From contig JAOVFP010000022.1 in NCBI GenBank assembly GCA_025738555.1, positions 62,001-126,000 on the forward strand: 64,000 bases of DNA, in the 5' to 3' direction. This DNA comes from Cyathus striatus (Eukaryota > Basidiomycota > Agaricomycetes > Agaricales > Nidulariaceae). Under the pieces are notes generated by a model. The model did not search any database. It was not told where the DNA came from and was given only the letters and a program-made list of their open reading frames with translations. A program made the position numbers and the translations under genes. This document shows positions 47,690-59,100 of this stretch, piece after piece. Positions within the stretch are counted from its first letter, which is position 1. Each line of letters starts with the position of its first letter.

Positions 47690-48640
47690 AGCAGAAGAGA
47701 TATATCATTTTAAATCCCGAGAGTTTTTGAGGTAAGTGTGCGAAGGGGGTGTGTGTCGAAAAATGCAAGTTTGCATATCTATGATACTTTGCATACCGAT
47801 GATCATGATAGTATAGTATCTGGCTTCCTGGAATTAATAATCTACAAATTTCACGGTACAGTATGCATGTAGTCCAGAGAGCTATTAAAACGAGTTCATG
47901 TTCATACAGTAACTACTGAGCAAGGAATACGAGTATTTGAGCAGGGCGCATAATGTATTTTGATGGAACCTAAATGCACTCAACGTTATAGTATCTGGCT
48001 TTCTAGAATTAATAATCTGTATTCAATCGTTTCACGATATCTTTTCAAGGTTACTCGCCTTGTATTTTGCAGATTTGAGCAGACGAGATATATCATTTTC
48101 AATCCCGAGAGTTTTGAGGTAAGTATGCGAAGGGTATGTGTCGAAAATTGTGAGTTTGCATACCCATGACACTTTGCATACCGATGATCATGATAGTATA
48201 GTATCTGGCTTCCTGGAATTGATAATCTATATATTTCACAGTACAGTATGCATGTAGTCCAGAGAGCTATTAAAATGAGTTCATGTTCATACAGTTACTA
48301 CTGAGCAAGGTATGGCAATACAAGTATTTGAGTAGGGCACATAATATATTTTGATGGAACACAACTGCATTCAACATCATAGTATCTGGCTTCCTGGAAT
48401 TAATAATCTATAAATTTCATGGTACAGTAGGCATGTAGCCCGAGGAGCTATTAAAATGAGTACATGCTCATACAGTAACTACTGAGCAAGGTATGGCAAT
48501 ACGAGTGTTTGAGCAGGGCGCATAATGTATTTTGATGGAAACCAATTGCACTCAATGTTATAGTATCTTGCTTTCTAGAATTAATAATCTATATTCAATC
48601 GTTTCATGATATCTTTTCAAGGTTACTCGTATATCTCTCT
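47690..48640 (+). repeat. Degenerate tandem repeat, about 180-bp steps
   Basis: TAGTATCTGGCTTCCTGGAATTAATAATCT-type sequence recurs near 47815, 47990, 48200, 48380 and 48560. It alternates with GCATGTAGTCCAGAGAGCTATTAAAA and a CTACTGAGCAAGG block. It lies between two divergently decayed or active cargo genes and has no coding potential. Confidence 0.75.
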
Positions 48641-48834
48641 GTGTGTTCATCTCTGCACATTGCGTGTAAATCTTGACATCGACTTCAAGCTCAAGCAGTA
48701 CAAAATCAGCGAATACCTCATAATATTTAGTGTGTACTCCTTTTTCTTAGCATAGTCATCCACAAACGGCACGATTCACGAGATCTCTAATTTATTAGCG
48801 TTATAATTGAAGAAACACTAGTAAGCAGCACTAT

Positions 48835-50480
48835 CTAATTTGCAACCACACCACCAAGTAGCCCAGTCATTTGTAATAGCTGTGTCCTCTGCTCTTCGAT
48901 TTCTTTTTCTTTTCTCTCGAGCTCCTTATTTTTCTCATCGAGCTCTCGCATCCGCGCTTCAAGCTCCTTCATCAAAGAATGGCTGTTTGCAACCCTAGCT
49001 TGCTTCAGCTTTGATGTTAGCTTCGTGAAGAAGTTTGCCAAGTCAACACATTCGCTATTGGCTTCATCGTGCAATGTCTTTGACACGAAGTGAATGGCTC
49101 CACTTGACTCACCGGTGTGATGGGCGAGGACGAGAACCCAAGCCCCTGTTGATAATGATAACCTCTCCATCTATTCGTGATATTAAATGAAAGTTCATAT
49201 GACTGATAAAACAATTATGTACCTTAGCGATGATGGGCCCGATGTCTCTGTTGAAATGCCGACTTGCACTAGCACGGTCCAGTATCTCCGGTTCCAATTT
49301 CTTTGTCCGGACTATCTCTGAAGGTGGTATGAAACACTATATCAAAGTTAAACATTCGATCTATTATGCACTGTAGTTCAAGCTACCCCGCTGAACACCT
49401 TCCACAGTTCCAAAACGTTTCTCTTTCTCTTCCATGGTTACAGGTTTTCGACGCCCAAGGAAGTTAACCAACCTTGGATCATAGCTGTTCTTATTTGTAC
49501 CCGCTGGAAGCGCTGATGATGACTCTGAAGGGTTCATAGTAAGAACAGGGTCGATAAAACTATTGTCAATAAGTTCATGTGTGTTCTAAGAGATATATCA
49601 GTACATCACGCACGAAGTAATAACAGGATCTGTGGCAAGATGAGTTGGTGAGGACTCCGAAGGGTCCATGGCAAGAAGAACAGGGTCAATAAAACGATTG
49701 TCAATAAGCCCGGGTGAGCTCTAAGAGATATATCAGTACATCACACATAAAATAATAACCGGAACATGATTTACAGTTAGTACGGCCACAGACTCATCAG
49801 TAGTGGCAGGATCAGAGCTGAGTGGCAACGCGTTCTTATCAGCTGCAGGCGAATTGGGGGCATGTGCACTCTAATAAGTATTAGTAAGTCAAGCAAGATA
49901 ATAAACAAAATGTGAATTACAGTTGGTACACTCTCGTATCCGCTAGGTTCAGCAACACCAAGAGAGGCATCCAAATCTAAGGACTTTAACTGCATAAAAA
50001 TATGAGCAAATACTAAAGCTCTAAGACACACTATGAGATAATTCTGTCCAGCCTTCGTATGGGGGCACTGGCTGCGAAGTGGCCTGTCAGTACATACATT
50101 ACATCGCCTCTGACTGCGAGTGGTTGGAATAGGTTCAGGTGGGCTCTAAGATTACATCAGTACATCACGCAAAGTAATAACAAAAAAGTGATTTACAGAT
50201 GCGTTCTCGTCTCCATCAGGTTCAGCGACAACGGGTGTGATGTCCATATCCTGGGACTTTAACAGCATAAGAAATGAGTAAATACTAAAGCTCTAAGACG
50301 CACTGCGAGATAAAGTTGTCTGGCTTTCATATGAGGGCACTGGACGCAAAGTGGCTGGCTAGGACATTTCGTACATCTTTGTGGTGTGCTGTTGTTGTTG
50401 GGGAGTCTTGTCACGGTTTCCTTCTGGGATCTGGTCGACTTCTTTCTGCTGGAATTTGCTTTCTGGCCCTTTGATTTCAT
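48835..50480 (-). CDS. Cys-rich/coiled-coil protein divergent from the KDZ transposase
   Basis: A multi-exon gene with start Met near 50480 (MKSKGQKANSSRKKSTRSQK) and stop at 48835. A Cys/His motif QRCTKCPSQPLCVQCPH is followed by an acidic exon (DMDITPVVAEPDGDENAS). Both exons are duplicated further on (RRCNVCTDRPLRSQCPH, then DLDASLGVAEPSGYESVPT). Two near-identical exons around 49700 and 49560 follow (LIDNRFIDPVL, LIDNSFIDPVL). The last exon (49170-48835) ends in a charged coiled coil (ELEARMRELDEKNKELERKE). No stop was seen in the joined exons, but I did not fix every splice site. It may assemble with, or regulate, the transposase. Confidence 0.6.
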
Positions 50481-50597
50481 GGAGGAATGGATAAGAAGTG
50501 AACAGACGGAGTAAAGGTGAGAGGTATTTTTTGGCAGTGGAAAAACAGACCAAGGCAAGTATAAGGCACAATTTGTGCAGAATGATATGGTACCTGT

Positions 50598-50920
50598 TTT
50601 CTGTTTCTTACTTCGACACTAAGTGCCAATATCAGAGGCATACAAATGCAAATATGCGCTGATCGGATTGTACACGGGAAATGGTCACGCTTGATACCTA
50701 TAGGGTAAATCAAGTTTCAAATGTCAAAAATAATAGTTATTCTTATTCAAACACTGTATCTTCTTACTTCGACACTAAGTGCCAATATCAGAGGTATACA
50801 GATGCAAATATGCGCTGATCGGATTGTACATGGGAAATGATCACACTTCATACCTATTAAATCGAGTTTCAAGTGTCAAAAAGAATAGATATTATTTTTG
50901 AAGCACCGTGTCGTTTCTTA
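50598..50920. promoter_or_regulatory. Duplicated bidirectional promoter region
   Basis: Two direct copies of about 160 bp (starting near 50602 and 50761) carry CTTACTTCGACACTAAGTGC, then AATATGCGCTGATCGGATTG and a TCAAGT/CGAGTTTCAA block. They lie between the divergent coiled-coil gene and the transposase start at 50936. Confidence 0.6.
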
Positions 50921-50935
50921 CAACTATCTCTTGCA

Positions 50936-53900
50936 ATGTCCTCCATTCCATGTAAACGTTGTGAGCGATTTAAGGAGCCAGAGGAGATCAAACGTATCCC
51001 GGGATTATATGCTGAAAGAGAACCAGAAAGGATAGTGCGTGCCCCAGGACTTTTTAAATCCTCAATGCTATCATTATCGTCATTTTTGTCAGCTTCAGTG
51101 TCTGTGTCGGTTTCGTCATCTGGGCCTTATGAGCCAGTCTCATCCCCTCAAAAAAAACAGCGATTGGTGAAGAACCCACGCTCTAATACTGGTCAACATC
51201 GATCACACAACCCTATGTCTGTGTTGAGGAATGATGAAGTATCCAGTGAATTAGTTCAGATTATCCACGGAGGTTCAGATGTGCTCCAGGAATATGACAA
51301 TGGTCTACCATTGCGGTCTGATGGGACGCATGAAGAATACATTCTCAATAATTTTCCCTTCCTAAATGACGGCAGTGCGCCTTTCAGTGAAGTAGATCTC
51401 GATGACATCTTTTATTCGTACCATGTCAGCGTGTTTTACGGTGGGATTGGTTTTGAACGAGTTAGCAAGGAGTTGTTTCTTGTTCAATGTTGGGATTCCA
51501 CAAAGAATAACAGTATGCCAGTAAGTGGTTCATAGATCTATCTTCTGTGTACAGTATTACTGATGACCAAAATTTAGAATCGTTGGTTTCATCTGCAATG
51601 GTGGCTAGTGGATGGAGATATGACTGCAGTGTGCACCTGCAATTCCAAAAAGTCACCTTGCATACATGCTAAATTTCTGTATGTCCTTGGTAAGGAAAGG
51701 TTCTCGAATAGTAATGATATTCCCAATGGTATTTTTTCGCAACTTCAACACATATCCCATAACTAACTCATTCATATAAAGTACCTTCTGATGTGACACT
51801 GTTTCATCACGAAATATTTCCAGAGTCCAATACATTGTATCATTTGTTTTCAGTGAATACGGGAGCAGGTCTCCTTGATCGAATTATTATATCACATGAA
51901 GGCTTGGATGACGGTAGTGGCAGCTGGGAATGCCAAAAATGTACCCTGTCAATGTGCCCGCATATTATTAAAATGCGGCACAAGCTCCAGCAAATCCTGC
52001 ACTGTGATCCTGAGGCACGAGATGACATTGCACTCAATTACGACCTCTTGGAGAACTCAAGTGAGCTAATATTTCATACATGTTTCCCTTCTGACACATT
52101 CCATACAAGGTCAACAATTCCACTCTGATTCTGATCCAGACAAAGGGATATCGTATCTACCGATAATGCCTCCTAGCTGGGTGCATTTGGAAACAGACGC
52201 CAAGCTCTACCATAAAAAGCCAAGGCCACTACCTCCACCACCTCTTCTTATTGAATTAGGTGAACATATGCAGTGTATATGCGGTTCTGGACTTGAAAAT
52301 TCAGGACCAATGGTGATCAAATCATGTACTGTATATGGGCTTAGCGGTGCACATGTGACCAAAATTCAACTTCGGAAGTGTAACAACTGTCTTTGCTCAG
52401 ACCGATTCATCGGTCCCGACTGCAGAGATATCGAAATCCTGAATCTCAATAACCGTTACTTATTTACACATGAGCTTCTGGAGCGCTATACATCAGCTTA
52501 CACCATTTCTCCTACTCCTTTCGTGGCTTTCATTTTGGAAGTCAGTCATGGTTACGCAGATAATGGAACCGGGATCCCTTTCGTCAATGATTTCATCTTC
52601 CGTGCCGCTTGGTTCACATATGCCGATCTCTTATGTTTAGAAAATGATATGCAGTGTCATATCTGCGGTCCGGCTCCAGATAATGTAATTTTTGATGGCA
52701 TCTCCATCTCGTTCAGCCGCAAGCAGCTCTGTTCCTCCATTAAGCCACCGACAGCTATATCACCACATTCGGAACAAAAAGACAAAGTGTCTTATGTCAG
52801 CAAGCAGCAGCTCATACCGGACCGTAAGCTACAGAAACTAATACGTACCATCATGACCAAAAAAACGCATCTTAATAATTCTTTCATTCGTGGTGATGAC
52901 GAAGAAAGTATGCTTTTGCAACTACCTGACGTCAATCCGGCATTGGGATGTCTAGCAGCACGTTTATTCATGGGAGACACTTGGCCAGACAATAGTTATG
53001 TCTATTTGTTTTCGGAGGTTCAGATATCATTATCTCAGTAAATATTTAGATATTAACTATTGTTTCAACAGATAGCAGCAGAAGAATCGATTGTACAGAT
53101 GGTGAACAGGCTTGGCTATGACGCCCTTAGAAATTTCAATCACACGAAAAGTGACGACGCCCTCTCTCGATTGGTAAACATTCCATCAATCTATCTGGTT
53201 TTACGACATGAATATACCAAAGAAAACACATATTCGGAAGACCTAATTGATGTTTGCATCTGGATAGAAAGCCGTGCACATGAGACATTGGATAAGCTTA
53301 TAGCGCAAAGTCTGTCTACTCAATCTAGTCCTGTTTCAGAAACTCCAAAAGATGACTGGAAATTAGTAAGTGTCTGTTTTCGCTTAATCATTTTCTTTCT
53401 TTGCGACCTGTAATATTAGACAGGTAGTTGCTACAGCATGCCGCAGATATGACATAGGCCAATCTATCCTGGGTTGAAACATGATAGGTCACAAGATAAA
53501 GGTGGACAAGACCGGGGTGCTGAGTGTTCGAAGTACTATGCTCAGTACTCACCCCAACGCCTGACCGGAGGAATCATGGCCGCCTGGTGTACACATTCCA
53601 TCTGCTATGGTTTTCATTCTATGCCAAGCAGCGAAGGCCGTGATGATGTTTTCTCGGCTCTCTATACACGATGGAGAGTTCCACCAAAGCGGGTGATTTA
53701 TGACTTTGCTTGCGCTCTGGGTCCTTACTGTATGACACGAGAAGGGGATTTTTTTCCGAGACTAAGTTTCTAATTGACCACTTCCATGCCGCAGGTCATA
53801 AAAAATGTTCAACAGCCTGCTTTCTGAAATGATCTGTTACTGCAGATCCCTGATTAAGAGGTCTCAACTCGAGTGCCGCCGAGTGTGGTAACTCAGTGAT

Positions 53901-54005
53901 GGCGCATATCCGCAAGTCAGTCAGCTACATGGGGCAATACCGTGCTACATTGTACATGAAGACTTTTCTTTGTATCTGGAACTGCACCAAAATGCAAAAG
54001 CTCGC
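50936..54005 (+). pseudogene. KDZ (Kyakuja-Dileera-Zisupton) family transposase, inactivated
   Basis: Exons 50936-51520, 51578-51689, 51782-52060, 52110-53017, 53072-53365 and 53420 to about 54005. Start chosen at MSSIPCKRCERFKEPEEI because relatives begin this way. A SWIM-like CTCNSKKSPCIH and a second WECQKCTLSMCPH motif are followed by a CxC-type cysteine cluster (MQCICGSG... KCNNCLCSDRF). The catalytic domain has CHICGPAPDNVIFDG (first Asp), IYDFACAL and FLIDHFHAAGH, and NSSAAECGN with the Glu, then RKSVSYM. Damage: TGA at 53450-53452, a frameshift in the T-run near 53750, then TGA at 53830-53832 and 53851-53853. It would catalyse excision and integration of the element. Confidence 0.88.
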
Positions 54006-55031
54006 TGGATATAATGCAGTGCATAATAGTAGTTAGGAATACTATTATTCTTCATTGTGGTAATCTGTTGACATGAACAATTAAATAATTTGATTAGCCG
54101 TTTGCAAGGCAATGAATAAAATATGTATGTCACGGGTGCATAGATACGGAAAATTGAAAAGATGGCAGTGATATCTCGTTGATATGTCGAAAGGGTTACA
54201 ATGCGGCATTCTGTGAGCTGACCTCGAAGCTATGCCAAGAAAAGATAAAATAAGGAGTGATAACAAAAGATAATCGACTTGAATGATGAGCTATACCCGG
54301 AAAAAAAAAATCGGAAAGGCACGGTGTAAGAAATATGTACCATCAAGGGTATAGAAATTTGAAGAAATTGAAAAAGATGGCGGCAATGTGGCGTTGATAT
54401 GTCAACGGAGAAAAAATAACGGTGTTCTGTGAGTTGAATTGCTATACCCAGAAAAGATAAAATACCGGTGATAAAAAAATGATAATAGATGCTAAGCTAT
54501 AACCAGAAAAGAGAAAATGACCGTGTTCGATGACTTCAATGATTCTCAAGAGAAATAATTCGGAATAATCCGAAATGCGGATTTGTTGTTCTGGTAACAT
54601 GCCCGTATGTCGCTAGTTCGATGACTCCAATGATTCTCAAGAGAAATAATTCGGAATAATCCGAAATGCAGATTTGTTGTTCTGGTAACATGCATGTATG
54701 TCGCTATGAGGCTAATAAGGTAAAGTGGCTTCGATCACACCTGTTGGTTCTCAAACATACATACTTCTAATGAGAAAAAGCTACAGAGAAACCTTATCGT
54801 ACAGAAGTGCACTACGTCACCTTGCAAATCCTGCATAAAGTTCGGAAGTACTGATTCACGCGAATCTTTATTTGGTAGCAGTACGTAACGCCGTTTTTTT
54901 AACTCTTATCCCTGAAACATGGACATATCCAACTGAGTCTGTCATGTACTAAAACACTCGTCAGTGTCCTTTATAGATGTCTTTCAACATACTCCCCGAC
55001 CTCCAAATCTTTTTTCCCATACCCACCCAAC
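54006..55031. other. Spacer with tandem duplications
   Basis: 54523-54706 holds two copies of a 92-bp unit (CAATGATTCTCAAGAGAAAT, CGGAATAATCCGAAATGC). Weaker 215-bp related copies (AAAAGATGGC..GTTGATATGTC) lie at 54158 and 54374. No gene seen until 55032. 54903-54960 matches 44040-44085 inverted. Confidence 0.6.
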
Positions 55032-56039
55032 ATGTCCAGCAACCAATTCCAAAATACAAGGGCGTTCTTTTATGCAGTTGGAATGTCAGAGGGTCCCTTG
55101 AAATCGTATATCATCAACTCTACGAAAGTAAGTTAATTTTCGTGAGTATGTTTAATCATACGCTCACGGTTTTCAGTTCCCAACATGCCTTTTTGCCCTC
55201 GACTACCCCGACAAGGATTCAATCATTACCTCGCGGTTGCGTCGTGAGGTGAACGAAATAGAAGATTATATCAACAAAGTAACGTGCGACAATTGTCATA
55301 CCGACGGTATGGAAATCCTGTATTCTAAATGTGACAATATTTACTTAACATATGCTCATAGATGCTGATTGTGTCGTGGCTTTTGGAAATCATGGCCCGA
55401 CCTGTGAAAGGTGCAAATCGTGGGATAACGACAAGAGCTGCTTGGCAGACGATTGCTGGATTCCAGAAATGGACTTTCTACCAGCAAAGAGTCTAAGAGA
55501 ATACATTAAAAGTATGTTTGGTTTCTTTCATGTTATTACCACAAATAATAATGTGAAATTATATAGATATCCTTGTTTTAAACAAGTACAGGATAACACC
55601 ACAGATCGCACGATACCAATACACACATTATGAAACCGCGCGATATGTGCATTATCTTATCGAAATTGTTTTACTGTCGTTAATCAACCACATACACATG
55701 GTTGGAAACTTGGAGTCACTACAAATGAACAATATCGTCGACTCAGATTTCAACTACGATGATTTTAAGAAATGGGCCGACAACATCACATCGCTTCTAT
55801 GACAATTACCCTGTGAGAACGAATTGGAGGTATTCTGGAGGAACCTTTCAAAGAACAACACGACATTGTCGCCACAGCCTCCATCGACTCAAACAACGTC
55901 TTCAGCATGGGGTAATTTTAACAAAATGGGATTAGAACTATTCCGAATCAGGTATGACCAGACAGAGATGCATGACGACTGGAGGAAACCACTTCCAGAA
56001 TGGAAAGTGGTATGGTTGAGGAGTGATTACAACTTCTAA
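55032..56039 (+). pseudogene. Zn-cluster protein of the giant element, right copy (one TGA)
   Basis: Mirror copy of the gene at 42781-43881, transcribed toward the right end. Exons 55032-55127, 55177-55306, 55362-55511 and 55567-56039 give 282 codons. Exon 1 resembles the left copy (RAFFYAVGMSEGPLKSY versus PQYFYAVGMKKGPLQSF). The Cys pattern C-x2-C-x6-C-x10-C-x2-C-x8-C (CDNC, ADC, TCERC, KSC) starts at residue 69. Exon 4 resembles IARYQYTHYETARYVHYLIE and ends EWKVVWLRSDYNF. An in-frame TGA at 55800-55802 interrupts it after NITSLL. Confidence 0.75.
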
Positions 56040-56139
56040 AGGAGATCGGTCGTCAGTGTCGTTGTATCATATTGTGTCTACTGTGTCTACTGTACAGTTC
56101 TGGTGATGAAATAAATGTAGAATATCTTGCCTCCTACCA

Positions 56140-59100
56140 CCACCTTGTTGAGATGACAGAAGGTTAGTCTCATTGTGCTGGTTCCAGATGCTGACTCATC
56201 AGTTGGTGTGTGAAATTTTAAAGCATAAAATAACATGGTTATCACATTTGTCAACATATGTCATATACCATCAATCATGGGAAATCTAGTTTACATGCAC
56301 CACTTCTACCTCATTAACGTAGATCATCTATTTCACCGTTAGAAACGTAGGATAGACTGGAGCCGTTCAGAGAGATGTAGATATTGCTTAATATATATTT
56401 TTCATAAGATAAAGTCGGATAATGCACTGATGTGTATGAAACATTTAAAAATAAATAACTTGCCTCCTTCTGCCACATTCACCAAATGACAGAAAGCTAG
56501 TCTCGTTGCACTGGTTTTAAATGCTGACTCATCTGTTCTTTATCTGAATGCTCCGGACAAATATCACATGGTAATCATCATACCGTTAATTCATTTGTCC
56601 ACATATGTCGTATAACATTAATTATGGTGCATCCAGTCTACATGTGCTACTTTTACCTCATTAATGTAGATCCTCTACTTCTTTATAATAAAAATAAGAT
56701 ACACTGGTGCAGTTCGAATATACATAGATATTTCACAATATCTTCCTACATAAGATAAAGCTAGGTCCCTATAATGCACAAATAAATGTGACAAATAAAA
56801 TATGAAAATATTGTCTCCTTCCACCACATTCACCAGATGACAGGAATCTAGTCTCGTTGCGCTGCGTTTATGTGCTGACTCCTGTGTCATTTGAAAACGC
56901 AAAAAAGATCCCCATAATGCACTAATAAATGTGAAAATTAAAAATGAAGATCTTGCCTCCTTCCGCTACATTCACCAGATGACAGGAATCTAGTTTCGTC
57001 GCACTGGTTTTAATTTCCGATGCATCTGTCATTCTCAGAACATGGAAAACAAATATCCCATGCATATCACTTCTGTCTGCATATGGCACATCCCATCAAT
57101 CATAGGATATCCAGTCTATATGCACCATTTCTACCTCATTAATTTACATCCTCTATTTTGCTATTATAAATGTAGGATACGCATGATCCTTTAAGATAAA
57201 TGTAGATATATCACAATATACCTATTCCATATGATAGATCCCTATAATGCACTAATAAATGCGATAAATTACAAATGAAGATCTTACTTCCTTCTGCCAC
57301 ATTCATCAGATGACAGGAATCTAGTCTTGTCGCGCTGCGTTCATGTGCTGACTCGTGTGTCATTTTCAGAATGCAGAAAACAAATATCCCACACCTATCA
57401 CTTCTGTCCGCCTATGGCACATCCCATCAATTAAGGTAAATCCAGTCTACATGCACCACTTCTACCTCTTTAATTTACATCCTCTACTTTTCAATTATAA
57501 ATGTAGGATATTCACGGTCCATACAGATAGATGTAGATATTTCAGAATATACCTCTTTCATATGATAGATCCCCATAATGCATGAATAAATGCAAAAAAT
57601 TAAACTTGAAAATCTTGCCTCCTTCCGCTACAATCATCATATGACAGGAATATAGTCTCGTCGCGCTGCGTTCATGTGCTGACTCATGTGTCATTTTCAG
57701 AACGTGGAAAACAAATATCCCACGCCTATCACTTCTGTCCGCCTATGGCACATCCCATCAATTAAGGTAAATCCAGTCTACATGCACCACTTCTACCTCT
57801 TTAATTTAAATCCTCTACTTTTCAATTATAAATGTAGGATATTCACAGTCCATACAGATAGATGTAGATATTTCAGAATATACCTCTTTCATATGATAGA
57901 TCCCCATAATGCATGAATAAATGCATAAATTAAAAATGAAAATTTGCCTCCTTCTGCTACAATCATCATATGATAGGAATATAGTCTCGTCGCGCTGCGT
58001 TCATGTGCTGACTCGTGTGTCATTTTCAGGACGTGGAAAACAAATATCCCACACCTATCACTTCTGTCCACCTATGGCACATCCCATCAATTAAGGTAAA
58101 TCCAGTCTACATGCACCACTTCTACCTCTTTAATTTACATCCTCTACTTTTCAATTATAAATGTAGGATATTCATGGTCCATACAGATAGATGTAGATAT
58201 TTCAGAATATACCTCTTTCATAGGATAGATCCCTATAATGCATGAATAAATGCAAAAAATTAAACTTGAAAATCTTGCCTCCTTCCGCTACAATCATCAT
58301 ATGACAGGAATATAGTCTCGTCGCGCTGCATTCATGTGCTGACTCATATGTCATTTTCAGAACGCGGAAAACAAATATCCCACGCCTATCACTTCTGTCC
58401 GCCTATGGCACATCCCATCAATTAAGATAAATCCAGTCTACATGCACCACTTCTACCTCTTTAATTTAAATCCTCTACTTTTCAATTATAAATGTAGGAT
58501 ATTCATGGTCCATACAGATAGATGTAGATATTTCAGAATATACCTCTTTCATATGATAGATCCCCATAATGCACGAATAAATGCAAAAAATTAAACTTGA
58601 AAATCTTGCCTCCTTCCACTACAATCATCATATGATAGGAATATAGTCTCGTCGCGCTGCATTCATGTGCTGACTCATATGTCATCTTCAGAACGCGGAA
58701 AACAAATATCCCACGCCTATCACTTCTGTCCACCTTTGGCACATCCCATTAATTAAGATAAATCCTGTCTACATGCACCACTTCCACCTTATTAATTTAC
58801 ATCCTTTACTTCACCATTAGAGATGTAGGACTAGGACGATTCATTCAGATAGATATAGATATTTCAGAATATACCTCTTTCATATGATAGATCCCCATAA
58901 TGCACGAATAAATGCAAAAATTAAAAATTAAAATCTTGCCTCCTTCCGCTACAATCATCATATGACAGGAATATAGTCTCGTCGCGCTGCGTTCATGTGC
59001 TGACTCATGTGTCATTTTCAGAACGCAGAAAACATATATCCCATGCCTATCACTTCTGTCCGCCTATGGCACATCCCATCAATTAAGGTAAATCCAGTCT

